Assembly (NCBI GenBank): GCA_041398785.1
Contig: JAWKUA010000004.1
Span: forward strand, 1-64,000
Source: Planctomycetaceae bacterium
GTDB taxonomy: Bacteria; Planctomycetota; Planctomycetia; Planctomycetales; Planctomycetaceae
Direction: 5' to 3'
Length of the DNA: 64,000 bases
The position numbers were made by a program, and so were the translations under genes. The notes beneath the pieces are model-generated. The model did not search any database. It saw nothing but the letters and a program-made list of their open reading frames with translations, and was not told the origin of the DNA. Position 1 is the stretch's first letter. Each line of letters starts with the position of its first letter. Below are positions 51,703-61,428 of the stretch, piece after piece.

Positions 51703-52602
51703 GTGACTGTACCGGGCAGAGCGGCGCGGCGCGTGGCCGGGCGCGTTCCCGTGATGGGAGAAACACGCTACGACCTTGCGACAGCGGCGCTGATTTCGGT
51801 CCTGCTGGCGCTGGTGGCATTCGTGGCGATCCTGGTTGCCATCTGGCTCAGCAACCTGCTTCCCTCTAACACACCGCTGAACCCGATGCAACTGCCCGGT
51901 GACGGCGGTTACGAAGACGGCAATCCGGACGAAACGCTGCACGTTGAGTCGCCCGAAGATCCTTCCGATGACCCGTCGCTGTCCAACGATCAACAGGAAA
52001 TGCAGTTGGAACAGGTGCTGGAACAGGTCATCACAGTTTCCGAAACAGCCGCCGAACTTGTCGCGCCGAATGAATACACGGACCCGACGGGAGGCGGCAA
52101 TCCGGGCAGCGCGGAAGGAACCGGAAAGCCGCTGGGAACCGGAGCCGGACTGACCGGCGGCACGCCTCGCGAACAACGCTGGTTTGTGCAGTTCGCCGAC
52201 AAGAGTGACCTGAAGTCGTACGCGCGGCAGTTGGATTTCTTCAACATCGAACTGGGTGTCGCGTTTCGGGACGGCCGGATCGTCTATGTCAGGAATTTCA
52301 GTACCACGCCGGTCGTTCGCAATGCACGGATCAGTGCCAGTGAGCAGCGGCTGTTCATGAATTGGCAGGCTGGCGGTGAACGGGTGAAGGCCGACATTGA
52401 CCTGCTGACTCTGGCCGGAATCACGGACGTGAGTTCCGGCATCATTCTTCATTTCTATCCACGGGAAACTGAGGAGATACTGGCGCGTCTTGAACACGAT
52501 TATGCAAACCTGCGGCCGGATCAGATCCGTCGAACGTATTTCGATGTCGCGCGCGACGGCGACGGGTTTAAGTTTGAAGTCACAAATCAAAAGCGTCGGT
52601 AG
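51703..52602 (+). CDS. TolA/TonB-like membrane-anchored protein
   Basis: About 299 residues: a short basic N-terminus, one membrane helix (AALISVLLALVAFVAILVAI), a long acidic and Gly/Pro-rich periplasmic stretch (about residues 50-150) and a folded C-terminal domain beginning QRWFVQFADKSDLKSYARQL. This layout is that of TolA or TonB, which work with ExbB/TolQ and ExbD/TolR, and the exbB- and exbD-type genes follow. Sequence alone does not show a TonB C-terminal domain, so the role is inferred. Start uncertain: the GTG at 51703 has AGG nine bases ahead, and an ATG at 51754 is possible. An ATG at 51618 would reach it only through the upstream C-tract in another frame. Confidence 0.6.
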   Translation: MTVPGRAARRVAGRVPVMGETRYDLATAALISVLLALVAFVAILVAIWLSNLLPSNTPLNPMQLPGDGGYEDGNPDETLHVESPEDPSDDPSLSNDQQEMQLEQVLEQVITVSETAAELVAPNEYTDPTGGGNPGSAEGTGKPLGTGAGLTGGTPREQRWFVQFADKSDLKSYARQLDFFNIELGVAFRDGRIVYVRNFSTTPVVRNARISASEQRLFMNWQAGGERVKADIDLLTLAGITDVSSGIILHFYPRETEEILARLEHDYANLRPDQIRRTYFDVARDGDGFKFEVTNQKRR

Positions 52603-52846
52603 TGCCGTTCCGAAAGGGCAAAGGATTCGCGGCACGCGTCCGTCAGGCGCTGCTGACGGCCGGGATTCCGCGTGACCCGGCGCGGCTCGGCCGAGCCCGC
52701 GAAAGACCACGGTTGGCGAAATGCGGCGTGCGACACATGGCTGGCGTGGCGGTCGTATCGTTATCGGGTATTGACCTGCGGTTAGCCCGGGGCATGTTGA
52801 GTGTGCAGTCATTGACAGGAATTCGGAAAGAAAGGTCCAAATCGCT

Positions 52847-53560
52847 ATGGAACTGATGTGCCTGTCGGAGGCTGCTCCGAATGCAGCGGCGCTTGCTCAG
52901 ATCAATTTCACTCCGCTGCTGGATTTCTTCGGAAACGCCATCTACGCAGCCCTGGCGCTGGCGGCAGGTTTCGGCCTTTATTGCATTGTCGTTCTCTGGC
53001 GGCGAGTTCAGCAGAAAAGCTTTCCCAGCCGGAATGCTGCCAATACGTTCATCGACGACGTGGGTGAACGCCTGGATCAGAACGACTTCGACGGTGTCAA
53101 GGAAATCTGCGACAGCCCGGAACTATGGGCCAGAGCCGTTCCTCAACTGGTGTATGTTGCCGTCGACAACCGAAATAAACCGGTGAAGAAAATCAAGCAG
53201 ATCATCGGCGAGTATTTCGAGCGGGAGATCGTGTCCGACCTGGATGCTCGATTGTCGTGGGTCAACACGATGGTGAAGGCAGCGCCGATGCTGGGACTGC
53301 TGGGAACAGTCACCGGGATGATCACGGCATTCAAAAAGATCGCCGGTACCGGGGAATCGGGCGTTAAACCGTCGGAACTGGCATCCGACATCAGCTTCGC
53401 TCTGTTCACGACGGCGGCCGGGCTGGCGATTGCAATTCCGCTGGTGATTCTCGGCGCGATGGTCCAGGTTCGGATCTCCAGACTGCAGGATTCCGTGCAG
53501 GAACACGTGGGGACGTTTGTGGATGACCTGGAAGCCGCGCAGGTCAGAAGTCGCGGGTGA
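52847..53560 (+). CDS. MotA/TolQ/ExbB proton channel protein
   Basis: A 237-residue protein with three membrane helices: one near residues 30-50 (AIYAALALAAGFGLYCIVVL) and two forming the conserved MotA_ExbB domain. Those two are at about residues 140-165 (MVKAAPMLGLLGTVTGMITA, the family signature) and 185-210 (SFALFTTAAGLAIAIPLVIL). A cytoplasmic helical domain lies between the first two. It forms the pentameric stator channel with ExbD/TolR and couples the proton motive force to envelope work. Two ExbD-type partners follow. The 244-base gap ahead of it shows no other gene. Confidence 0.92.
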   Translation: MELMCLSEAAPNAAALAQINFTPLLDFFGNAIYAALALAAGFGLYCIVVLWRRVQQKSFPSRNAANTFIDDVGERLDQNDFDGVKEICDSPELWARAVPQLVYVAVDNRNKPVKKIKQIIGEYFEREIVSDLDARLSWVNTMVKAAPMLGLLGTVTGMITAFKKIAGTGESGVKPSELASDISFALFTTAAGLAIAIPLVILGAMVQVRISRLQDSVQEHVGTFVDDLEAAQVRSRG

Positions 53561-53612
53561 CATCAGCGGCGCGGAAGTTCGTGCCAGAGGCAGCAATTCC
53601 GGAGAAATAGCA

Positions 53613-54062
53613 GTGTTCCACGAGGGTGGCGGTTGGCATCGCAAAAAGAAGATCGCCGAGGCGGAACTGGATATCACTCCCATGATTGATGTCACGTTTC
53701 TGCTGCTGATCTTCTTTATGGTCACGTCCACCATGCAGGGAACTCCCGACAAGGACATTCCCCCGGCGCAGACCGGCGATAACGCGAACGCCGCGTCGTT
53801 TCTGGAAGTGACCGTGCTGGCTCCGAAGACTCCGGGCGGCGACAGTGAAATTCTGGTGGACGGCAGGACGACGACGCTTGATGAACTGCAGAACGAACTG
53901 ATGCAGCGAGCCCCGCTGGCTCCTCCCGACGTCGGACTGAAGCTGATGATCTATGCGGAACGCGACGTTCGTTCCGGATTCATCGGAGAAGTCGAGGGCG
54001 TCATCAATGAAGTGGACGAAGGAAAAATCACGTACAGCTTTGCCGTTCGAGACAAGAAGTAA
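53613..54062 (+). CDS. ExbD/TolR-type biopolymer transport protein
   Basis: A 149-residue ExbD/TolR protein: a short basic cytoplasmic N-terminus (WHRKKKIAEAEL), one membrane helix beginning DITPMIDVTFLLLIFFMVTS with the conserved proton-binding Asp26, and a periplasmic domain ending VEGVINEVDEGKITYSFAV. Start: the frame is open into the exbB gene, but the GTG at 53613, with GGAGAAATAGCA ahead, gives the normal family N-terminus. It lies 52 bases after exbB and 39 bases before the kinase fusion gene. It is one of two ExbD domains in this cluster. Confidence 0.92.
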   Translation: MFHEGGGWHRKKKIAEAELDITPMIDVTFLLLIFFMVTSTMQGTPDKDIPPAQTGDNANAASFLEVTVLAPKTPGGDSEILVDGRTTTLDELQNELMQRAPLAPPDVGLKLMIYAERDVRSGFIGEVEGVINEVDEGKITYSFAVRDKK

Positions 54063-54101
54063 CCAAGCTGCGATGAACGCCGGTGGCGTTCGGGAGTGTT
54101 C

Positions 54102-55679
54102 ATGTCGGATCTGGTAGACAAGACATTCGGCGAATTCCACCTGCTGAGGCATATCGGCAGCGGCGGTATGGCTGATGTGTATCTTGCCGAACAGACGTCG
54201 CTGCAGCGATACGTGGCCGTCAAGGTCATGAAACCGTCGCTGATCGCGACTTCCGGAGAAGCGATGCTGGCCCGCTTCAAGCAGGAAGCGATGATGGCCG
54301 CCGGATTGAATCACACAAACATCGTTCAGGTCTATACGATCGGCGAACAGGATGGCTACCACTACATCGCGCAGGAATTTGTTCAGGGGAAGAATCTTTC
54401 CGCGATCCTGAAGAACAAGGGCGCTCCCGATCTTCCGTCGGCGATGCATGTGATTCGCCAGGTGGCGGCGGCGCTGAAGGCCTCCGGGCAGGCGGGGATC
54501 GTGCATCGGGACATCAAGCCCGAAAACATACTCGTTACGAAGAAAGGTGAAGTGAAGGTCGCTGACTTCGGTCTGGCACAGCTTCACGACAGTTCCGATG
54601 ACGGGCACCTGACGCGGGAAGGCATGACGCTGGGAACTCCGCTGTACATGAGTCCGGAGCAGGTGCAGGGCAAGGAACTCGACCCGCGGTCGGACATTTA
54701 TTCCTTCGGCGTCACCTGTTATCAGATTCTCAGCGGCAAGACGCCGTTCACCGGTGCCAACCCGATGGCGATTGCCGTTCAGCACCTGAACACGCAGCCT
54801 CCGCCTCTGAACGAAGTCAATCGCACTGTTCCGAAGGTGCTGTGTCGCGTCGTGCATCGCATGATGGCCAAGCGCCGGTCGCTGCGGTATCAGTCGGCGG
54901 CTGACGTTGCCGCGGATTTAAAGGAATTGATTACTGCTCTGAAACAGGGCCGGTCACTGGACCTGATCCGGCTGCCCCGGCTGGATGAATTGGATCGTGC
55001 CGCCGCCGACGCCCGCGGCGGCGATGTATCCGCCAGCGGTGAACACAAGGCGATCAAACAGAAAAGCGATTCGCCGGCCAGCCGAACGCCGTCCGGACGC
55101 CGCGGCAACTATGATCTGGGAACCGATATTCCACTCGGCGCCACGGTTGTTGCGGAACCACTCTCACCCGATGTCGGCCGCCGGCGCCGGTCGCCGGTTC
55201 CGAAAGACACCCTTCCCTGGGTCAGTCTGCCGTCGTGGGAGGAGGAAGATGACGATGACATTCCCATTCATCGCCATACCCCGGACTTTGAAGAAATGGA
55301 TCTGACGCCGATGGTCGATGTGACATTTCTGCTGCTGATTTTTTTCATGATCACGGCTGCGTTTAATCTGCAAAAGAAATTCGACATGCTGCCCGCCAGC
55401 AAGGACGAAGGCGTGTCGACTCAGCCGGTTGAAACTCCGCCGGAAGATTCCCTGACCGCCGAAATCGGCCCGGACAACATTGTGTTTATGGATGACCGTC
55501 AGGGAACGACGTACACGGAGGTTCATGAAATGCTGCGGGATGCCAAGGATACGACCGGCGGTCTGGAACTGCGGCTGCAGGTGGATCCAGATTCCAACCA
55601 CGGAACGCGCATCATGGTTGTCGATGCGGCAACCAGCGTCGGATTTGTCGTCAAGACACTGATTAAGGAAGTCCGCTGA
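54102..55679 (+). CDS. Ser/Thr protein kinase fused to an ExbD/TolR domain
   Basis: A 525-residue protein in one uninterrupted frame. Residues 10-275 are a Hanks-type kinase with every key element: G-loop HIGSGGMADVY (17-27), Lys41 in VAVKVMKP, catalytic IVHRDIKPEN with Asp137, Asp155 of DFG, and GTPLYMSPEQ. A polar linker of about 110 residues (RRGNYDLGTDIPLG, then EEEDDDDIP) leads to an ExbD domain. That domain opens MDLTPMVDVTFLLLIFFMIT with the proton-binding Asp406, and its periplasmic part ends near KTLIKEVR. N-terminal kinase and N-in ExbD topology agree, so the kinase would be cytoplasmic. GGGAG lies ahead of the ATG at 54102. Confidence 0.9.
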   Translation: MSDLVDKTFGEFHLLRHIGSGGMADVYLAEQTSLQRYVAVKVMKPSLIATSGEAMLARFKQEAMMAAGLNHTNIVQVYTIGEQDGYHYIAQEFVQGKNLSAILKNKGAPDLPSAMHVIRQVAAALKASGQAGIVHRDIKPENILVTKKGEVKVADFGLAQLHDSSDDGHLTREGMTLGTPLYMSPEQVQGKELDPRSDIYSFGVTCYQILSGKTPFTGANPMAIAVQHLNTQPPPLNEVNRTVPKVLCRVVHRMMAKRRSLRYQSAADVAADLKELITALKQGRSLDLIRLPRLDELDRAAADARGGDVSASGEHKAIKQKSDSPASRTPSGRRGNYDLGTDIPLGATVVAEPLSPDVGRRRRSPVPKDTLPWVSLPSWEEEDDDDIPIHRHTPDFEEMDLTPMVDVTFLLLIFFMITAAFNLQKKFDMLPASKDEGVSTQPVETPPEDSLTAEIGPDNIVFMDDRQGTTYTEVHEMLRDAKDTTGGLELRLQVDPDSNHGTRIMVVDAATSVGFVVKTLIKEVR

Positions 55680-55746
55680 TTCTTGCAGCGCGACAGCGGA
55701 CGGACTCAGCCACTGAAATCCTTTACAACGGGCGGAACACAAGACC

Positions 55747-58700
55747 GTGCCAACGGAAGACTACGACGAGGTCGACGAATACGACGACGTGGAAGACGCC
55801 GAAGTGGCCGAAGAACTGCGCGAAGCGGAGGAAAAGGGCCGGCGGCAGCTTGCTCGCGGCGCCGCTTCCCGGTTCAGCGATCGGCTGACCGGTGGTGCCG
55901 AACGGCCCGGTGAAGAGCAGATCGCACGGTCTCCGTTTGTCGTCGGCCTGGGGATCTCCATCGGCGTGCTGGCGATTGCAGCACTCGTCTTCTATGTGCT
56001 GATTCGTTATACGAGCGAAAGCCGTTCGCTGGAAGCCGCCCAGGCGGCTCTCGACGGGCAAAGCTATCAGGAGGCCGACAAGAAGTTCGAACAGTTTCTT
56101 GTGGACTTCCCCAACAGCAGCAGCGCCGAAGTTGCGCGGATCGGACTTCACAAGGCTCGCGTCCAGCAATATACCGCCAGTTCCAGCCTGACGCCCGATG
56201 GTATCCATGAAGGCGTCGCGCAGCTTGAACAGTTCGTGAACGTGTGCCGTGACTTTGAAGCCTTTCGCGAAGAGAAAGACAACGTTCGGCGGTATGCGGA
56301 AATTCTGGCACGAACCGGAGCCGTCTCCGCTGCCAAAACCAAGAAGCGTCAGCCGCTCGACGACAGCATCGCGGCGACCGCAATTCTGAACCGGTTTGCT
56401 CCGGACGGAGGCATTCCGAAAGACACGGAAGATGCCCTGACTCGACTGCAGCGCAGCGCGGAGTCCGAGATTCTGAAGCAGACAGTGCTGGAAGGAGCCC
56501 TCGCGGACATCAATGCAAAGATTGATTCCGGAAACACCATCGACGCGCTGGCCGCTCGGCAGGCACTGATCGACCAGTACGAAGTTCTGAATGACGACAG
56601 CGACGTGCAGGCAGTGCTGACGAAAATCCTCGAAGGCGAGCAGCAGTTGATCACACGGGAAGCGGCCGGTCGGGATGCCGAGACCACCGAACTGCCGGGT
56701 TCAGGCCTCAGCTCCGTTTCGCTGACTCTCAGAACTCAGGCCACTGTCGACCAGGTCTCCCAGGGCCGAATGGTGTTCGCGCTGGGCGTCGACAGTTGTT
56801 ACGGCCTGGACGCCGAAACGGGGGAACCGCGGTGGAAGCGAGTCGTCGGTGCCAACGCCCCATTCGCGCCGCAGACGGTTGCCGCATCCGTTCCTGGACT
56901 GCTGATCTATCACACCGGCAGCCGCGAACTGGTGATGCTGTCTCGGCAGGACGGTAGTGTTCTGTGGCACCAGTCCATGCCGGACGTGCCGAACGGCGAT
57001 CCGCTGATTTTCCAGCAGCAGATTTACATCACAACTCAGGGAGGCAGACTCTGGCAGATTTCCGCGGACAGCGGTCGAGCTGTGTCGGTTGTCAACTTCA
57101 CGCAACCCGTGATTGGTCCGCCTGCCCTGAGTTCCGATGAACGGTTCCTTGTGATTCCCGGCGACCAGGCACTGGTCTACACGCTTAGCCTGTCGCCGCT
57201 GGAATGTGTTGCGGTTTCCTACATTCCTCATCGCCCGGGAAGTGTGGAAGCACCGGTGCTGACGCTTGGCGGCCTGTACCTGCTGTGTGACAACGACACT
57301 GTTGACGATTGCCGGCTGCGAGTTCTGGCGATGGATCCGCAGACATCGCGGCTGACCGTTCGGGCACAAGACAGCGTCGCCGGCCAGGTGCGCGACCACT
57401 GCCTGCTGCGGGGAGACAAGTTGTTCGTGCCGTCGTCGCCGCAGCGCGTCTCCGCGTTTCGAGTCACCGATGATCCGGATGCTGCTCCGCTGGGCCGAAT
57501 CGGCACGAATCAGATTGAAAACGCGGGCATTTCTCCGATGTATCTGCTGGCCGGACCCGGCGGGCAGTTGTGGCTCGCCAGCCAGGCTCTGCGACGCTTC
57601 AGTGTGCAGACCAATGCCTTGCTGCTGGATAACACAGAAGCGGTCGCTGAGGGACTGCACCTCCGAGAGATGCAGTTCCTGGACGACAGTGTGTTCGTAA
57701 CAACCAGCGAGCCGTATTCGTCGTCGATGTTCTTCACGCGCGTTGACCGGGAACGCATGACTGGACTCTGGCGAACCGTGATCGGCGCGAATCTGGTTGC
57801 CGTCGGTCCGTCGTCAACGTCGCAGTCGATGCTGGCGGTCAGCGATTTCGGTGAGCTGTTCCGCATTCCGCTGCCGGAACTTGCCACCGGCGGCTTCGTT
57901 CTTGAGTCGACCAGCAATTTTCGTTTGCCTGACAAGCTGGAGGATCCCGTCGGCGGACTGCGGCTGACCGATGGTCGCCTGGCCGCATACTGCGGCGGTG
58001 CCGAACCGGCGCTGTGGACCTTCAGCGGTACCGGCCAGCTTGAACAGAAGTGGCCGCTTCCCGCAGCTCCGGAGACACAGCCGGCGTCGCTGGCGGAAGG
58101 AGTTGTCGTCGCACTTCCCGGCCGATTGCACATGACCGCCCGGAAAGGCGGCAGTGTCCAGGACTACCGCGCGTCGCAGACGCTGAACCAGCAGGCATCG
58201 TGGAAGTCGCTTGTCGCACTTGGTGACACGCAGGTTCTGGCGGTGAATTCGGAAAACCAGTTCGTCAAAGCGGAATTCCGAACGTCGCCGCCGCAACTGG
58301 CCGAAGTCAGCGTGACGCGAATGGATCACCCCGTGGAGGTTGCTCCCACTCCCGCCGGAAACCTGCTGGTCGTGGCGACCGCCGACGGAAGGCTTCTGCT
58401 GATGCAGGCCGGAACGCTGGAAGTGCTCGGCGAAGCTGACCTGCAGGGCGTGCCGTCGCATTCCGCGTTTGTTGCAGGCAATCGGATATTCGTGAATGTG
58501 GCCGGCAAGGGTGTGAAGGTGTATTCGCTGGATCCGTCGCTGCAGCAGACGGGTTTCCTGCAGACGGACTCAGCGTATCTTGCGGGAACACCCGTGCCGG
58601 ACGGTGCCGGTGGATTTGTTGCGGCCCGTTCCGACGGAATCGTCGCCGTGCTCGACGCTGACGGCAACGCGACGGCGAAGACGATGTCACTGGGCCAGGC

Positions 58701-58791
58701 GATTCAGCAGGGGCCGCTGGCGATCGACCCGTCACTGGTTGTCATCGCCATCGACGGCAGTCTCTATTCCATTGAAGGCTTCCTGAAATAG
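55747..58791 (+). CDS. Membrane-anchored TPR and PQQ-like beta-propeller protein
   Basis: A 1014-residue protein. The first 60 residues are acidic and cytoplasmic, followed by one membrane helix at about 64-87 (VVGLGISIGVLAIAALVFYV). A periplasmic TPR-like helical region spans about residues 93-300 (EAAQAALDGQSYQEADKKFE, FLVDFPNSSSAEVARIGLHK). From about residue 320 on there is a large PQQ-like/BamB-like propeller with repeats such as CYGLDAETGEPRWKRVVG, RQDGSVLWHQSMPD and NLLVVATADGRLLLMQAGTL. BamB-type propellers act as envelope scaffolds. The start is a GTG. It follows the kinase fusion gene by 67 bases and precedes the next gene by 13. Confidence 0.82.
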   Translation: MPTEDYDEVDEYDDVEDAEVAEELREAEEKGRRQLARGAASRFSDRLTGGAERPGEEQIARSPFVVGLGISIGVLAIAALVFYVLIRYTSESRSLEAAQAALDGQSYQEADKKFEQFLVDFPNSSSAEVARIGLHKARVQQYTASSSLTPDGIHEGVAQLEQFVNVCRDFEAFREEKDNVRRYAEILARTGAVSAAKTKKRQPLDDSIAATAILNRFAPDGGIPKDTEDALTRLQRSAESEILKQTVLEGALADINAKIDSGNTIDALAARQALIDQYEVLNDDSDVQAVLTKILEGEQQLITREAAGRDAETTELPGSGLSSVSLTLRTQATVDQVSQGRMVFALGVDSCYGLDAETGEPRWKRVVGANAPFAPQTVAASVPGLLIYHTGSRELVMLSRQDGSVLWHQSMPDVPNGDPLIFQQQIYITTQGGRLWQISADSGRAVSVVNFTQPVIGPPALSSDERFLVIPGDQALVYTLSLSPLECVAVSYIPHRPGSVEAPVLTLGGLYLLCDNDTVDDCRLRVLAMDPQTSRLTVRAQDSVAGQVRDHCLLRGDKLFVPSSPQRVSAFRVTDDPDAAPLGRIGTNQIENAGISPMYLLAGPGGQLWLASQALRRFSVQTNALLLDNTEAVAEGLHLREMQFLDDSVFVTTSEPYSSSMFFTRVDRERMTGLWRTVIGANLVAVGPSSTSQSMLAVSDFGELFRIPLPELATGGFVLESTSNFRLPDKLEDPVGGLRLTDGRLAAYCGGAEPALWTFSGTGQLEQKWPLPAAPETQPASLAEGVVVALPGRLHMTARKGGSVQDYRASQTLNQQASWKSLVALGDTQVLAVNSENQFVKAEFRTSPPQLAEVSVTRMDHPVEVAPTPAGNLLVVATADGRLLLMQAGTLEVLGEADLQGVPSHSAFVAGNRIFVNVAGKGVKVYSLDPSLQQTGFLQTDSAYLAGTPVPDGAGGFVAARSDGIVAVLDADGNATAKTMSLGQAIQQGPLAIDPSLVVIAIDGSLYSIEGFLK

Positions 58792-58804
58792 TTGGCTGCC
58801 ATTG

Positions 58805-61426
58805 ATGACTTCCGACAAACGACCCCTCAGCCTTCGATGTTCTCCGTGCGGCCCGTTCCACGCGCGCATTCTGCGGCACGGCATTTTGACGCGGCTGCTG
58901 GTTGCCTTGGTCGCACTGACACTTGTGCCGGATCGCAGTGCCTTCGCACAGGACGATCCGCCAGCTCAGAACGCACGGCCCGAGCAATCGGAGCTTCCAA
59001 AACTTGAATCCATGACGCTGCCGTCAGCCGACGAGCTGATTCAGCGGTTCAATGACGACAAGATCTTCGACTGGGTCGTGCTCGGCAACGATGGTGTGCT
59101 TGTTGTTCAGCCGCTGTGGCCGCGGCCGGATACGATGCAGAAGCGAGCCGAGGAAATCAAAACGCTTGAAGCGGCCAACCCGCAGACGCAGGAAGAACGT
59201 GTCGCACGCAACAATCGGCGGGAAGAACTGCGGTATCTGGAACTGGAACTGTTCAACGACAGGGAACTCTATCGGCTGCCTGCGGGGCAGATTGCTCAGG
59301 TCATTAACTTCGAAGACCTGATGCTGCACCGAACAGACCGGTTGCTTGAAGAAGGTGACGTTCGGACGGCTTACGAACTGCTGCGGCTTGTGGAACTGGC
59401 GGCTCCCGGCTGGGAAAAGGCGATTCCGCGATTCGAATCGCTCCTGCTGCGCGAAGCCGAGTTGCAGAAAGCGAAGGGGAACAATTACGCCGCGCTGGCA
59501 CTGCTGGATGAACTCGCCACGCGAAACATCAACAATCCGCAGTTGAAAGAACAGTTCGGGACTATTGTGGATCTGTCGGTCGGCGAAGCTGTTGCAGCGG
59601 ACGATTTCTCACAGGCACGCCACCTGATTTCCCGCCTGAAGAATCATTTTCCCGATCATGAAGTGGCCACGAAATGGACGGACCAGTTGCAGCAGCGATC
59701 CGCACGTCTGATGACTGAAGCCATCAGCCTGGCGGATCAGCGCAGGTTCAGGCAGGCCGCTGACAGCGCGCGCGAAGCGGATCGAATCTGGTCTCCCACC
59801 GGCAACATGCTGGCGGCCTATTCAACGATCCTCGCCCGACATCAGGTCATTCGCGTGGCAGTGCCACGGCTGGCGAATGCCGGCGTCATTTCCCCCGTTC
59901 CGCTGGACGCCGGGTTGCGCGATCGGGAGCTGACGGAAGTTTCGCTGCTGGAACCGGAATCCGCCGGAGAGTTGACGTATTTTCAGTCGGACTATTTTGA
60001 AAAATGGGAGCCCGCCGATCTGGGCCGCCAGGTTGTGTTTTCCCTGCGAGCGACGCGACCCTATTGGCAGTCTCAGCCGATTCTTTCCGCCAACCAGATC
60101 GCCGACACGCTCAGCGATCTGCTGAATCCGGAGTTGCCTTCGTACAGTCCCCGCATGGCGTCGTTTGTCAAAGAATTCTCCGTGCGGTCGCCCACGGAGC
60201 TGGCCGTGGAGTTTTCGCGCGTTCCGCTGAACATCGAGGCAATGTTTCGATTTCCGATCGTCGGGATTCCGGAGGACGAACGCAGCAATCCCGCTGCCAA
60301 ACCCCGGACGCTGTCGTCGCGATTCGTGCTGACTGAAGAAAGCGAAAGCCACCGCGCGTACCAGCGCAGAATTCCCGAACCGGACGGCCTGACCATTCAG
60401 CAATACCACGTCGCGGAAATCGTGGAGCAGCGGTTTGATACCCGGCACGAACAGATTCAGGCGTTTCGACGCGGCGACGTTGACGTGCTGCCGCATCTGG
60501 AACCATGGGAAGTCGACGCGTTTCAGGCATCCGGTAAAGCCTTCGTGCAGCAATACGCTCTGCCGAGAAACCACGTAATCGTGTTCAACCCGCTGTCAAA
60601 GACGACGCACAGCACTCAGCTTCGGCGTTCGTTGTCGCTATCCATCAACCGTGACAGCCTGCTGAAGAACATCATCCTTCGAGATCCGGAAGGCAAGTAC
60701 GGTCGTGTGTCGGGCGCCGCGTGGCATTCACAAAGTTACGCCACCAGTCCGCTGGTCGCGCCTCCCGAATACAACATCCGGCTGGCGTTTGCTCTGAAGT
60801 TCGCCGCGGAGGAATCGCTGCGGATTCCCGACAAGCTGAAATTCATCGCGGAGGCCAAAGCCAGGGCTCTGCAGGAAAAGCAGGATTGGGACGAACTGGA
60901 ATTCCGCAGTGTCCATGGTGAGGAAATCAAAGCCGTTGCCGCACACATCAAACTGCCGAAACTGAAGATGCTGTGTGTGCCGGAACAGACAGCGCTGCAG
61001 GCCGCGGCGAAGATGGTTTCCGTCTGGTCAAAAATCGGTATCGAAGTCGAACTCATTCCAGCCGATAAACCCGGAGAAACGATCGCGGATGACGGCTGGG
61101 ACATGATGTACCGTGTCGTTTGCCTGAAGGAGCCGGTACTGGATCTGTGGCCCCTGCTGACTTCGGATGACACGTTCGACGTCAACCGACTGTCTGCGTA
61201 CCCCGACTGGATGCGGCAGGAATTGATCAACCTGGACTACGTCACCAGTTTTACGGATGCTCAGGAAAAGCTGTTTCAGATTCACCGGCACATCGCCGCG
61301 CAGGCATTTCTGATTCCGCTGTGGGAAGTCGACGACTTCATCGCGTTTCGACGAAATGTGAACGGGTTTGAGACGCGGCCGGTAACCACCTATCAGGACG
61401 TGGAACGATGGGCGGTGAAACCGTGA
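58805..61426 (+). CDS. Secreted protein with TPR-like and family-5 binding-protein domains
   Basis: An 873-residue exported protein. A long signal peptide region (hydrophobic core LLVALVALTLVPD, cleaved near SAFAQDD) is followed by a helical part (about 60-340), with TPR-like pairs such as GDVRTAYELLRLVELAAPGW and GNNYAALALLDELATRNINN. The C-terminal 500 residues resemble the SBP_bac_5 peptide/oligopeptide-binding fold: FSLRATRPYWQSQPILSANQ, FRRGDVDVLPHLEPWEVDAF, LRRSLSLSINRDSLLKNIIL and KIGIEVELIPADKPGE. No ABC permease genes are near, so it probably is not an import protein. It overlaps or abuts the next gene. Confidence 0.78.
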   Translation: MTSDKRPLSLRCSPCGPFHARILRHGILTRLLVALVALTLVPDRSAFAQDDPPAQNARPEQSELPKLESMTLPSADELIQRFNDDKIFDWVVLGNDGVLVVQPLWPRPDTMQKRAEEIKTLEAANPQTQEERVARNNRREELRYLELELFNDRELYRLPAGQIAQVINFEDLMLHRTDRLLEEGDVRTAYELLRLVELAAPGWEKAIPRFESLLLREAELQKAKGNNYAALALLDELATRNINNPQLKEQFGTIVDLSVGEAVAADDFSQARHLISRLKNHFPDHEVATKWTDQLQQRSARLMTEAISLADQRRFRQAADSAREADRIWSPTGNMLAAYSTILARHQVIRVAVPRLANAGVISPVPLDAGLRDRELTEVSLLEPESAGELTYFQSDYFEKWEPADLGRQVVFSLRATRPYWQSQPILSANQIADTLSDLLNPELPSYSPRMASFVKEFSVRSPTELAVEFSRVPLNIEAMFRFPIVGIPEDERSNPAAKPRTLSSRFVLTEESESHRAYQRRIPEPDGLTIQQYHVAEIVEQRFDTRHEQIQAFRRGDVDVLPHLEPWEVDAFQASGKAFVQQYALPRNHVIVFNPLSKTTHSTQLRRSLSLSINRDSLLKNIILRDPEGKYGRVSGAAWHSQSYATSPLVAPPEYNIRLAFALKFAAEESLRIPDKLKFIAEAKARALQEKQDWDELEFRSVHGEEIKAVAAHIKLPKLKMLCVPEQTALQAAAKMVSVWSKIGIEVELIPADKPGETIADDGWDMMYRVVCLKEPVLDLWPLLTSDDTFDVNRLSAYPDWMRQELINLDYVTSFTDAQEKLFQIHRHIAAQAFLIPLWEVDDFIAFRRNVNGFETRPVTTYQDVERWAVKP

Positions 61427-61428
61427 CA

